Shown here in pieces: positions 45,126 to 54,472 of a DNA stretch of 64,000 nt (position 1 is the stretch's first letter; each line of letters starts with the position of its first letter). Where the stretch lies: the NCBI GenBank assembly GCA_964437425.1, contig CAYTGO010000004.1:1-64000 (forward strand), in the 5' to 3' direction. The DNA is from Scalindua sp964437425. GTDB taxonomy: Bacteria; Planctomycetota; Brocadiia; Brocadiales; Scalinduaceae. The position numbers and the translations under genes were made by a program. Below the pieces are notes generated by a model, which had not been told where the DNA came from, did no database searches, and saw only the letters and a program-made list of their open reading frames with translations.

Positions 45126-45154
45126 TTGAAACAACTAATTTGTGTTAGTATAAT
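45126..45154 (+). promoter_or_regulatory. Strong sigma-70-type promoter of mgtC-family gene
   Basis: TTGAAA (45126-45131) and a perfect TATAAT (45149-45154) are 17 bases apart. Transcription would start near 45161, about 40 bases before the ATG at 45200. Confidence 0.75.
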
Positions 45155-45199
45155 CACCGGCATACTTTTATCTCGTTTTCCACTTAGAAAAGGGTTTAT

Positions 45200-45898
45200 A
45201 TGTTTGATTTTGCCTATATTTTGATGCTTGGCACTGTACTTGGGAAGCTATTCATTGCTGCAATCCTGGGCGGTGTTATCGGATGGGAGAGACATAGACG
45301 GGGACGACCTGCAGGCCTGAGGACGCATCTCCTGGTATGTATCGGTGTTACCCTGATGATGCTGGTTTCAGAACATATTTTTGTCCAATACCAAAGCCAC
45401 GGTCATAATTCTATTCTTCGGGTTGACCCCGCAAGGATTGCTGCTCAGGTTGTAACTGGCATTGGCTTCCTGGGCGCAGGCACAATTATGCGATCCAAGG
45501 CCAGTATCAGGGGCTTGACAACTGCAGCCTCTTTATGGGTAGTCGCAGGTATAGGTCTTGCAGTTGGCAGTGGCTTCATATTACCTGCCATTTTCACAAC
45601 CATTATTGCAATTGCTATCCTGACTCTAAACTCTTTAGTTGAGAAAAAGATGAAAAGAAATAGATACAGGTCGATAAAAATGTTAATTGCCGGCCAGGGG
45701 CATTTTCTGGACGAAATAAACCAAATCCTAAAGAAACATTCTGTAAAATTAAAAAATTATAAGTTTAAAAGAAATATAGAGAATGACGAAATTGAGTATG
45801 ATTTTGACGTCATGTACAGAGACGAGAAAGCGTTATTATTTGCATCGAACGATGTTACAAAGACAATCAAGGACATAAAGAGTTTCAGTTTGGAATAA
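45200..45898 (+). CDS. MgtC/SapB family membrane protein
   Basis: A 232-residue protein with five membrane helices in the N-terminal MgtC domain (1-150: VIGWERHRRGRPAGLRTHLLV, VVTGIGFLGAGTIMRS) and a cytoplasmic ACT-like C-terminal domain (about 155-230). Salmonella MgtC restrains F-type ATPase and supports growth in low magnesium. This protein belongs to the two-domain class; no magnesium transporter gene is adjacent. Confidence 0.93.
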   Translation: MFDFAYILMLGTVLGKLFIAAILGGVIGWERHRRGRPAGLRTHLLVCIGVTLMMLVSEHIFVQYQSHGHNSILRVDPARIAAQVVTGIGFLGAGTIMRSKASIRGLTTAASLWVVAGIGLAVGSGFILPAIFTTIIAIAILTLNSLVEKKMKRNRYRSIKMLIAGQGHFLDEINQILKKHSVKLKNYKFKRNIENDEIEYDFDVMYRDEKALLFASNDVTKTIKDIKSFSLE

Positions 45899-45933
45899 TT
45901 ATTTATCAATAAGACAGGAAGGACCATGCTATC

Positions 45934-46449
45934 ATGAAGAAAACTCTCACACTCCTTATTTTCTGTCTATTACCATCTTTCTTTTTTCTGGGTGCTTCGG
46001 AGCCACAACCGGTTCTTGACAAACTGGATTCCCTGGAAAAGACCATTTCTAATTTATCATTCAGAATCCTCGCTCTAGAAAAAAGAATCATTTCACTTGA
46101 AGAAAAGATTTTTCTGGAAGCAACCAGACAAGAAAAACTACCGGGGAACATTACTCCTGAAATTTTTGAACAATCAGGTGATGATTTTTCCATTGAAGAT
46201 GTTACCTATGCAACTCAATATAATGGCACAGTCTTTAGAGGCAAAATTACAAATAACACTAACAATGACTTCCAATATTCACTTTTTAAAATTACCGTTT
46301 ACAAAAAAAATGGTTCTGTCGCTTCCAGTAACGACTTTTATATATTGAATCTGGATAGCCATTCAACCAGAGCATTTGAGGCAAAAATACATGACGCAAC
46401 GAAGGAAGAGTTTGAGACGTATTTAATTGAATTCACCAAAGGTTCTTAA
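45934..46449 (+). CDS. Secreted protein with coiled coil and FxLYD-like domain
   Basis: A 171-residue exported protein with a signal peptide (about 1-22), a coiled coil (about 25-70, LDSLEKTISNLSFRILALEK) and a C-terminal beta domain (about 90-170) whose GTVFRGKITNNTNNDFQYS and VYKKNGSVASSNDF resemble FxLYD-type domains. No exact family assigned. It follows the mgtC-family gene by 35 bases and probably shares its transcript. Converges on the TldE gene. Confidence 0.8.
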   Translation: MKKTLTLLIFCLLPSFFFLGASEPQPVLDKLDSLEKTISNLSFRILALEKRIISLEEKIFLEATRQEKLPGNITPEIFEQSGDDFSIEDVTYATQYNGTVFRGKITNNTNNDFQYSLFKITVYKKNGSVASSNDFYILNLDSHSTRAFEAKIHDATKEEFETYLIEFTKGS

Positions 46450-46458
46450 GCCTGAAAA

Positions 46459-47925
46459 TCAGCCCAGGAAACCGGTTACATTGTCCAGCTGCACATTACT
46501 TACAGCGATTTCAGGAGCGACCACTACTTCCCTTGATCCCCATACCAGCGTAGACCTCTTTTTCTTTGTGATTCCGATTATGTTGTTAAGTATCTGTTTT
46601 ATGTTGGCATTGATCCTGATGGTGTTAGGTTTTAAAGGACTTGCAATCTTTCCGTCCTTTACCAAAAAAGAGTCAGCGATTATCGTACTCGTGAAATCGC
46701 CCATGGCCAATCCGTTTATCGCATAGGTGTACCATATCCTGCCAATGTAAACTCCGTTGTCTACCTGTTTAAGCAGGCTGTCCCTGGTTGTTTCCCTGCT
46801 TCCTTCAATTACCACGTTTGTTGGATATATACCTGTCTTATTTTTGTAATCCCTTCCATTTGTTGAGTATCTGAAACCGTTCCGTGGAATTGGGCAATAC
46901 AGATTGTTTCTGAATTTCTGTGCATAGTAATTGTTTGCCAGAAAGCCTGTAAGCGTTCCATTCGTGACCAGATCAGTCCTTCCGGTCGGCATGCCCTCAC
47001 ACGTAATCTTTTTACTACCGATCTCCCCCTCTATAGATCCATCATCATATATGTTTAAATTGCTTGATGCTATTCCCTGCCCGAGTTTCCCAAGGAATGG
47101 TGTATTGGACGCATAGACTGAAGAAAGATCTAATGATGGTATCAATACGTTTGAAACAATATCAGTAAGTGGCTGATTTCCAAAAATCACACTGTGTTTT
47201 CCGGATCTTATTTTCCTTCCGCCAATTGTCCTCATCGCACTTTCTGCGGCTTCTCTCCCGGCAGCTTCAGGTTTAAACGTTGCAAGGTGCGTGTCCATAC
47301 TCCATCCCGTACCCTTAACATTCTTATTCTCAATCATTGCCGTTATATTTGCAGTGAGGCTGGTTGTTTCGTCAAAGTCATCTATCCCTTTTGTAGTCTT
47401 TATGGCCATTCTCTCTCTCAGGACGGTAACATCTCCACCGATAATGATTGTTTTTTTGTGACCTCCATCATGCAGGGCTCTAAGTGTACCATCAAGTGCC
47501 TTCCATCCCAGGCCAACAGCATCTTTTCCGCTGATTCCCATGACACGTTTGTCGTGATAGTTTGTTAAAGCAGGCGTTCCTACCGATTCGGGTAGTGTTT
47601 TGAAGCCCGGATCATACACTCTGTTTCGTTTCGCCTTCGACAGCGCCTCAAGAACTCCCTCTTTAGTCAAATCATTTGTGACTGACCCAAACCCTGTTTC
47701 TGTTCTGTTTCCTTTTTTGAATGTAGCCAGGATTCCAAGCCCGTACGATTGGATTGATTTTGGTTCATGAATCCCGTTACAGGGAATATCGGATGTATAA
47801 TTCAACCTAATCGTTATCAGATCATTCCATGATGCGAATACTTCTGCATCGATAACGTCCTTTTGCTTTTTTACCTGTTTTAGCGCGTTGGCAACTGCTG
47901 TTCGTAGATCTTCTGTTTTTATCAT
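46459..47925 (-). CDS. pmbA: TldD/PmbA family protein, TldE (PmbA) subunit
   Basis: Non-catalytic partner of TldD in the TldD/TldE metalloprotease, which in E. coli cleaves microcin B17 leader and the CcdA antitoxin. It is 488 residues long and lacks the HExxxH zinc motif. Near its C terminus, YAINGLAMGDFTSTI and LEVLE-like motifs suit the PmbA branch. It stands 28 bases after tldD on the minus strand. Confidence 0.88.
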   Translation of the reverse strand: MIKTEDLRTAVANALKQVKKQKDVIDAEVFASWNDLITIRLNYTSDIPCNGIHEPKSIQSYGLGILATFKKGNRTETGFGSVTNDLTKEGVLEALSKAKRNRVYDPGFKTLPESVGTPALTNYHDKRVMGISGKDAVGLGWKALDGTLRALHDGGHKKTIIIGGDVTVLRERMAIKTTKGIDDFDETTSLTANITAMIENKNVKGTGWSMDTHLATFKPEAAGREAAESAMRTIGGRKIRSGKHSVIFGNQPLTDIVSNVLIPSLDLSSVYASNTPFLGKLGQGIASSNLNIYDDGSIEGEIGSKKITCEGMPTGRTDLVTNGTLTGFLANNYYAQKFRNNLYCPIPRNGFRYSTNGRDYKNKTGIYPTNVVIEGSRETTRDSLLKQVDNGVYIGRIWYTYAINGLAMGDFTSTIIADSFLVKDGKIASPLKPNTIRINANIKQILNNIIGITKKKRSTLVWGSREVVVAPEIAVSNVQLDNVTGFLG

Positions 47926-47953
47926 TTTAAATTGCTATTCCTCACACGAATTA

Positions 47954-49495
47954 CTAACATCCGGCAAGCCTGGCCTTGCCCCGGAGTGTCGGGCCACCGT
48001 TTCCAACTCTCATAATCTGCATCGGCTGTCCCTTTCCACAGTTCGGTATCGGATACATCTTAAAATCATTTCCCACCGCATCAATGCTCATGAGAAATTC
48101 TTTTGAATTTGCCATTATCCCGCCACCTCTGTACAGCTTTACAAGTTTACCATTTTCAATCTTATAAACCTTTTTGGCAGAGATTCTGAAGTTTTCTCTG
48201 GATTCGCTTATGGACGGAATTCTGTGGCTGACAATGTAATATCCATCCTTTACCTCTTTTATTATTTTCTTCGGATCTTTTTTGCCGGGACCAAAAGCCG
48301 TATTTGTCATCCTGACTATTGGTACCATCGACGACGTAGTCGCCCTCATCGAACCATTCGGCTCATGCCCAAGAACGTAGGCGTTTTCCCTTCCATTCAG
48401 GAAGGTCTTTAGAATACCATTTTTAATTACGTCTATGCGTTTGGCCGGTGTTCCTTCGGCATCGTATTTATAGTATCCATATCCCATTGTGGTAGGATCT
48501 GAAAATGCGTTTACGAGAGGAGATGCTATCCGCTCTCCTACCTGGTTTTCATCCATGCTCTTAAAAAGCCAGGACCTGCCCGCATAAGCGGTTTCCATCT
48601 TAAGTATTCTGTCAGATTCAGTAGGATGTCCGACGATCTCGTGCACGAGCAGTGTATTAAAGTGAGGGTCAGTTACAACTACAACTTCATCTTTACTCGT
48701 CTTAAGAAACTCCGCGCCTGAGAGTTCGACGGTCTCTCTTGTTCTCTCAAGTGCAAAATCGAGAAAGCTTAAATTATAACAATTCTTGCCTTCAATTATT
48801 TCCCACCCTTTCATGTCGCCAACATAATCATAACAGACTTCCGGGCTGGACTCACCCTTCTGTGCTGACACATAAACAACACCCTGAGTCAGCGGCAATG
48901 ATTGATCAATATTTGCACCCTCGGAACTGCAGAACAACTCCCTGGTTATGCCTGTTTTTATTCCGACAGCTGTGTAACGTACAGACGGATCGAGCTCTTT
49001 CATCTGCCGGGAAACATCCAGGCTTGTCTTTAACACCTCCTGCAAAGAAACCTTTCGCGGGTCTATTTCAAAATCTGCCGGTACCGTATCCTGGCAAACC
49101 TTGATCTTTGCCAGTTTAACTTCTCTTAATGAATCGGCACTTTTCTCAAACTCCTGCTTTTTCTTTGCGTTGGCTACTGCACGTTCATAGGCAGTATTTA
49201 TACCATTAATAATCAGGCCTGTTATTCTCTTAACCTTTAAATCATTTTTACCAAGAGATTGACCATAGAACCCCCAGGATGATATCTCTCCCGCAATAAC
49301 CCTTATTCCGAAAGAGGCGTCATAATCATCCGTAACATCCTTTGATTGTCCGTTTTCAGAAGTGGCTGATTTAAATTCGCTGATCCCAAGCCTTACGTCA
49401 ACATATTTGCAACCGTCTAGTGACTTATAATATGTTGACAGTGTTTTAAAGATGTGCCCTTTTAACTTGTCGAGGATCTCTATGCGTGGTTTCAT
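47954..49495 (-). CDS. tldD: TldD metalloprotease
   Basis: Catalytic subunit of the TldD/TldE protease complex in the cytoplasm, 513 residues. The zinc motif HEIVGHPTE (HExxxH) lies in the centre of the chain, and a conserved GGGIMANSKEF-like region with MQIMRVGNGGP closes the C terminus. It starts eight bases after the stop of a heme protein gene, which is an unusual neighbour. Partner TldE is encoded next. Confidence 0.94.
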   Translation of the reverse strand: MKPRIEILDKLKGHIFKTLSTYYKSLDGCKYVDVRLGISEFKSATSENGQSKDVTDDYDASFGIRVIAGEISSWGFYGQSLGKNDLKVKRITGLIINGINTAYERAVANAKKKQEFEKSADSLREVKLAKIKVCQDTVPADFEIDPRKVSLQEVLKTSLDVSRQMKELDPSVRYTAVGIKTGITRELFCSSEGANIDQSLPLTQGVVYVSAQKGESSPEVCYDYVGDMKGWEIIEGKNCYNLSFLDFALERTRETVELSGAEFLKTSKDEVVVVTDPHFNTLLVHEIVGHPTESDRILKMETAYAGRSWLFKSMDENQVGERIASPLVNAFSDPTTMGYGYYKYDAEGTPAKRIDVIKNGILKTFLNGRENAYVLGHEPNGSMRATTSSMVPIVRMTNTAFGPGKKDPKKIIKEVKDGYYIVSHRIPSISESRENFRISAKKVYKIENGKLVKLYRGGGIMANSKEFLMSIDAVGNDFKMYPIPNCGKGQPMQIMRVGNGGPTLRGKARLAGC

Positions 49496-49503
49496 CGTAG
49501 GTA

Positions 49504-50226
49504 CTAATTTTTGTTGTTATCTTCTTTTCTCTTAATCGTGATATTCATTGCTATGAATACGAAGGTTACCAGGAATACCATCCCTACGGTAGTTACAATG
49601 GTCATGTGAACAAGGTTTCCCTTGATTTCGGCCTCTGCCCTGTCTATGGGCACTGCCACCGAGATAGCGCCTCTCAGGTCTCCAAACGTATAGTCCGTAG
49701 CCTTGTCATCAGGATAATCTTCCTGAATGAACCCGGGCACGGTCTCCTTGGCGGAGTGGCATTTTAGGCACGCTTCCTCTATGTGGAGAGGAATGAGATA
49801 TCTCAACACTCGTTTACTCTCTATCTCATCGACACCTTTATATTCAGTAAGATTTTTATCACTCTCGAATTCCGCAAGCGCCTTCTCTTCAAATTTATCC
49901 GGTCTGTTTTTCGGATTTCTATATTTTGAACTGACCTGTCTTAATCGGTAGCCTGTTGCATTGTAAAACTTTTTGCCAATCTCATTTCCTGCGATTGCAG
50001 GCATTAGTAATCTGGTTGCTTCATTATGCTCCATATTTGCAATTGCCATAGTTTCTGCCAGATATTCTCTCGTGTGCTTAAGCTCCAGGGCAATCATCTC
50101 GCATTTATCAAACACTTCCTCACGTAACAAAGTGGACTGTTTCTGGAAATTAGTAACAGTTATAGAAAGTATTACAATCGCTACTACAAATATTACGATT
50201 CCGTAAAGTTTAAAATTCTTTTTCAT
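49504..50226 (-). CDS. Tll0287-like (DUF3365) c-type heme protein
   Basis: A 240-residue membrane protein with helices at about 8-26 and 207-230 and a periplasmic Tll0287-like PAS/Cache-type domain between. One c-type heme site is seen, C153-L-K-C156-H157. Relatives form the sensory part of kinases and cyclases, but here the protein ends 8-10 residues after the second helix, so no output domain is attached. It leads an operon with tldD and tldE, a context I do not know from elsewhere. Confidence 0.9.
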   Translation of the reverse strand: MKKNFKLYGIVIFVVAIVILSITVTNFQKQSTLLREEVFDKCEMIALELKHTREYLAETMAIANMEHNEATRLLMPAIAGNEIGKKFYNATGYRLRQVSSKYRNPKNRPDKFEEKALAEFESDKNLTEYKGVDEIESKRVLRYLIPLHIEEACLKCHSAKETVPGFIQEDYPDDKATDYTFGDLRGAISVAVPIDRAEAEIKGNLVHMTIVTTVGMVFLVTFVFIAMNITIKRKEDNNKN

Positions 50227-50437
50227 TAAAGTTGGTATGCCTTTAAAAAGTTTGAATCGTTATGTACAACGGCTTTCAGTCTAACACAAAAGTGAAATAT
50301 TTTCTAAAAAAATTATAGTTTTTACTCTTTGTGTTCTTTGCAGTTTTACAGTGAATAATTACTCATTTTTTAATGTATAAGATAACGTCATTTTTTTATA
50401 AATTTCACTTGAAAATTGCTTTAATGTTATATAAACC

Positions 50438-51328
50438 ATGACTATGATTTACGATTTGTTGTGGAGTAATCCCCTATCTTTAATTAGTTATTTCCTTCTT
50501 CTTATCTCTATTCTCAGCTTGTGGATCAAACAGGATATCAAAATATGGGGTACCATTACGTCTGCCTCTCTGGTTTGCGGCGTCATATCAGATAGAATAG
50601 ATATTATTGGAATCATTTCGATTTTTATATTGTGTTTACTTTATCACACTGTTAATCGTATCAATTTAATATTTTTCATTCGTGTGGCATCGGGCGTTTT
50701 GGCAATTATTTTATCTGTTATGTTGGCGGCGCATCTTATTCCGGGATTCAACAATTGGAAAGTAGTCGACAGCGTATCTTTAACTGAAACAAGTCTTCCA
50801 TATTCAATGTACTTAAATATGGATAAAACTTTGATTGGCCTAGCTATCCTTAGCGTGGGCTTTCCTCTTATTAAAAGTTTAAAAGAGTGGGGTTCCGTTC
50901 TTCGATCCACACTTCCCATATTCTCAGTAGGATTGATTGTTTTAGCAAGTACAAGTCAATCACTCGGTTATACACACTGGGATTTTAAATTTCCTGATCT
51001 GTTTTTTGTTTGGGCTCTCATAAATTTAGTTTTCACTTGTGTCAGTGAAGAAGCTTTCTTCAGAGGGTTCCTGCAAAGAAATTTATTTAAAATGCTGCAA
51101 AAATATAAGTACGGAAATATCTTAAGTTTAATTATAGTATCTATCTTGTTTGGTTTAGCACATTTTGCCGGAGGTTTTAAATATGTGATCCTCTCTACGA
51201 TAGCCGGTATTGTATATGGTTATACGTACCAGAAAACGGAACGAATTGAAGCCGGTATTTTATGTCATTTTGGAGTAAATACATTTCATTTTATTTTTTT
51301 GACTTACCCTGCCCTTGCTAATACGTGA
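50438..51328 (+). CDS. CPBP-family intramembrane metalloprotease
   Basis: Membrane protease of 296 residues with about eight helices. The CAAX/Abi motifs are EEAFFRG (EExxxR), GLAHFAGG and HFGVNTFHF. Bacterial members are often linked to bacteriocin self-immunity, peptide processing or stress. No bacteriocin gene is visible nearby. It is 211 bases from the heme protein gene and transcribed away from it. Confidence 0.9.
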   Translation: MTMIYDLLWSNPLSLISYFLLLISILSLWIKQDIKIWGTITSASLVCGVISDRIDIIGIISIFILCLLYHTVNRINLIFFIRVASGVLAIILSVMLAAHLIPGFNNWKVVDSVSLTETSLPYSMYLNMDKTLIGLAILSVGFPLIKSLKEWGSVLRSTLPIFSVGLIVLASTSQSLGYTHWDFKFPDLFFVWALINLVFTCVSEEAFFRGFLQRNLFKMLQKYKYGNILSLIIVSILFGLAHFAGGFKYVILSTIAGIVYGYTYQKTERIEAGILCHFGVNTFHFIFLTYPALANT

Positions 51329-51406
51329 AACATACCGCTCACAAAAGCGTTGAGTATATGGGTTTTGCTATGCTCAAATCATCACTCATGCCAGGAGTTC
51401 TGTATT

Positions 51407-53623
51407 TCAATCTACATGATTATGATCACGCTCAAAGAAGTTTTTAATCTCTTCTATGTCAGAGACTTTTTTGCAGTCTGGAAGTGAGTTTAGAAAGTAC
51501 TTGCCGTAGAACTTGCTCTTGATGCGAGGATCCAGGATTGCGACTACACCCGTGTCTGTTGTTGATCTGATCAGACGGCCAAAGCCCTGCCTCAGCAGTG
51601 TGATTGCCTGCGGCACCTGGTAGAACATGAATGGGTTTTTATTCTGGGATTTCAGCAGTTCCATTCTTGCTTCAATTATCGGATCATCTGGGACGGCAAA
51701 TGGCAGCCTGGTTATTATTACACATTTCAGTGCCTCACCCGGCACATCAACTCCCTGCCAGAATGTGGCGGTACCAAAGAGAACTGGTTTCTGGCTGGTC
51801 TTAAACTCTTCAATCAATTGATATCTTGGTTTGTCTCCCTGCCGGAAAAGAGTAAAATCTTCCAGATCATCTTGAATCTCTTCGTATACGCTGTTCAGCA
51901 TCTTGAAACTCGTAAATAGAATAAATGCCCTTCCCTGCGAGTGAGTAATAATGCCCTCTATGTGTTTCACAATACTATCTTTGAATTCTTCGGGTTGCTG
52001 ATTCGGGTCTGGTATATTGCCAGGAACATATATAAGTGCATTTTCTGAAAAGTTAAATGGCGATCCTATAGCTTTTTCACAATAGTCATCTTCTCTTGTT
52101 ATGTGAGTATCTAATCCGTCCTGCTCCAAAATAATGGTCGGTTTTTCTGTGTCCGTCTTATCGCTGACAGGTATTCCCAGCCGTCCTTTTATATATTTGA
52201 AGCCTCCATTTATAGAAAGTGTAGCCGAGGTAAGAATTACCGGCCTGGTCTTTCCGAATATCTGTTTCTCAAATTCCACAGCGACATTTATTGGTGCAGC
52301 AAGCAGGGAGCATCTTGTATATTTATGGTTTATTGGTTCCAGCGTATTTGTTAATTGCAACGTGTCTGAAAATGTTTCATAGCGAGATTTTTTCCTCTCG
52401 ATATCTGTCCAGTAAACATACTCTTTCAGATCCTGATTCATAATAGTAGCAATATTATTGTTAATATCACTGCACCTGTTTGCGAATGCACAAATTTCTA
52501 ACCTATCCTCATCTGTTTTAACCTGTTTCGACAGAGACTCAAGCAGATCAAAAAGGTTGGACAATGGCTTGCTGAGATAGTTGTTTATGGTACTCTTCTC
52601 CCTAATCCGGGTGGTCTTATTGCCAGTACCGTATTTTTCGATAATCTCTGAAAAAAAGAGATCGTTGGCAGAGGCAGCTTCTTTCAGTAGTTTTTCACAA
52701 TCGCTTATGATACCCGCTTGCTTAGCCTTGTCTGATGCGCTGGTTGAATCAAAGAGCCTTGTTATTAACCCTTTCCCTGTCTTAGGGTTCAGGATTGAGT
52801 CGAGCATATATTTAATCCTGGAGTTCGAGATTCCTATACCGAAGTAACTGGTAGCTATATCTTCCAGTGTATGGGCCTCATCAAAGACTACGGCATCAAA
52901 GTCTGGCAAGACCCGTCCATCACTTGCCAGGTTGGCAAAAAAAAGATGGTGATTTGTAACCAGTATTTGCGCCTTGTACTCTTTTCTACGCGCCCTGTTG
53001 TAGTAGCAATCGTCTTTGAATGAGCATTGTTTGCCAAAGCAGAGGTCTGACTCTCTACATATCTTGCTCCATACCGCCGGTGAAGGTTCGAAGTCCAGCT
53101 CTGATCGCAGCCCCCTCCTGGCATGTGCTTCCCATTGAACGATATGCTGAAATTCATCGAATTCCTTTTGAGTGTTAAAGACATTCTGCGACTGAGCCTG
53201 GTGAAATCGTCTGAGACATAAATAGTTCTGCCCGCCCACACAGAGAGTGTAAGAAAAATCAAATTTATCTTCCTGTCCATTCTCCGGATGCGAATTATCA
53301 TCACCTGCATCGGCAAAAATATTAACAGACTTCAGAGCATTACGAAGAAAAGGAAGGTCTTTTTTAATTAATTGTTCCTGTAACGTCTTGGTATGAGTTG
53401 AGATGATAACCTTTTTGTTATTTTTGACACTCCAGAATATAAACGGAATAAGATATGCCATACTTTTACCTACTCCGGTACCGGCTTCAACGATAAGATG
53501 CTTGTTTCCTTCGATGGCTTTTTCAATTGCGAGGGCCATCTCCATCTGCTGTGGCCTCAGTTCGTAAGAACCTAATTTCCTTGCGATAACTCCGTCTTTT
53601 CCAAGTACATCTTCGATCAACAT
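51407..53623 (-). CDS. DinG/XPD-family ATP-dependent DNA helicase
   Basis: Superfamily 2, 5'-3' helicase with an iron-sulfur cluster. Walker A AGTGVGKSMAYL, DEAH box VVFDEAHTLED, and four cysteines in KICRESDLCFGKQCSFKDDC give the cluster. Motif VI is QGFGRLIRS near residue 700. Length 738 residues. YoaA and DinG of E. coli are close types; no exonuclease domain is fused. ATG 53623 is used; a TTG at 53641 has no better site. Confidence 0.93.
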   Translation of the reverse strand: MLIEDVLGKDGVIARKLGSYELRPQQMEMALAIEKAIEGNKHLIVEAGTGVGKSMAYLIPFIFWSVKNNKKVIISTHTKTLQEQLIKKDLPFLRNALKSVNIFADAGDDNSHPENGQEDKFDFSYTLCVGGQNYLCLRRFHQAQSQNVFNTQKEFDEFQHIVQWEAHARRGLRSELDFEPSPAVWSKICRESDLCFGKQCSFKDDCYYNRARRKEYKAQILVTNHHLFFANLASDGRVLPDFDAVVFDEAHTLEDIATSYFGIGISNSRIKYMLDSILNPKTGKGLITRLFDSTSASDKAKQAGIISDCEKLLKEAASANDLFFSEIIEKYGTGNKTTRIREKSTINNYLSKPLSNLFDLLESLSKQVKTDEDRLEICAFANRCSDINNNIATIMNQDLKEYVYWTDIERKKSRYETFSDTLQLTNTLEPINHKYTRCSLLAAPINVAVEFEKQIFGKTRPVILTSATLSINGGFKYIKGRLGIPVSDKTDTEKPTIILEQDGLDTHITREDDYCEKAIGSPFNFSENALIYVPGNIPDPNQQPEEFKDSIVKHIEGIITHSQGRAFILFTSFKMLNSVYEEIQDDLEDFTLFRQGDKPRYQLIEEFKTSQKPVLFGTATFWQGVDVPGEALKCVIITRLPFAVPDDPIIEARMELLKSQNKNPFMFYQVPQAITLLRQGFGRLIRSTTDTGVVAILDPRIKSKFYGKYFLNSLPDCKKVSDIEEIKNFFERDHNHVD

Positions 53624-53773
53624 AGTCTCAGGATAAATCAATTTCTTTGGCCTTGCAAATCCTTTTTGATAATATATAATTTTGCTTGTAAGCTTAGCGG
53701 ATTGGAACCTTACGTTGAAGTATATTTAACCAGAATTAAGACGCCGTAGGATTAATAAAAAGGGGTGGTTTCA

Positions 53774-54079
53774 ATGGACGATGAATTAGTACCGCTTGAA
53801 GCAGATGCTCGTAAATTAGTAGAAGAGTATGTAGAGACCGCTCCTTATAAGTTGAATCCGGATTCTAATCACGTAGGTAAGATTGTAAAGAGTCTGGCAA
53901 AGAGGAAACTGAAGAACGGTTTTTTCTACTGTCCATGCAGAATGCTCTCCGACGACAAAGAGGTTGATGCGAAGATTATCTGTCCGTGTGAATATCACAA
54001 GGAGGAAATAGAGAAAGACGGCGTATGCTGTTGTGATCTTTTTGTAAGCCCTGATTATAAACCTGCATCAGCCGTTTAA
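53774..54079 (+). CDS. Ferredoxin-thioredoxin reductase catalytic subunit
   Basis: Small 4Fe-4S disulfide reductase (101 residues) that reduces thioredoxin with electrons from ferredoxin. Redox and cluster cysteines are C53-P-C55, C70-P-C72 and C85-C86-C87. In plant and cyanobacterial enzymes the third motif is CHC, so the His next to the cluster is Cys here. Prokaryotic relatives lack the variable subunit, as here. ATG 53774 is used: AGGGGTGG lies five bases upstream and overlaps the GTG at 53765. Confidence 0.9.
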   Translation: MDDELVPLEADARKLVEEYVETAPYKLNPDSNHVGKIVKSLAKRKLKNGFFYCPCRMLSDDKEVDAKIICPCEYHKEEIEKDGVCCCDLFVSPDYKPASAV

Positions 54080-54472
54080 CCTGCCTATTCAGAACAATTC
54101 TGGCTGACCCTGACTTTAAGTGCAATATGACTTCGGTGAAGCCACAACCACTTTCCCATAAGTAACTATATACCAACCAATGCCAACTCATTAATGCTGT
54201 TTACAAGTAAAAATTTCAGTCCAGAGGCCTCTTACCTGAGTGTTGCAAATCAGCTTTAAAAACAGACACCTTTCAAATCGCACAGGCCACTCAAAAACAG
54301 GTGATATTTTCAGTTTTACAGGGTAATTACCTCATTGACTTCAGGCAGGAATCATGTATAAACTGGAAGCATACCTGAAAAAACTATTAACTTATAGTCA
54401 ATCCAAAATTTTTATCTTTGACGCACTTGTTTTGCAATTCTCTAAATAGCTAAATCAACCGAAATCATTTCA
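54080..54472. other. Gene-free stretch of 393 bases
   Basis: No supported gene; a minus-strand frame at 53976-54191 overlaps the ferredoxin-thioredoxin reductase gene and looks accidental. A short motif at 54311-54336, CAGTTTTACAG plus TAATTAC and TCATT, recurs with small changes at 50341-50367. Nothing else identified. Confidence 0.5.

Larger units (their letters stand above)
44651..45199. other. Gene-free divergent region between prs and mgtC
   Basis: 549 bases with no supported gene on either strand. It contains an inverted repeat upstream of prs (44696-44708), a hairpin (44991-45015) and the mgtC promoter (45126-45154). The roughly 280 bases from 44710 to 44990 show nothing I can name. 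Confidence 0.5.
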
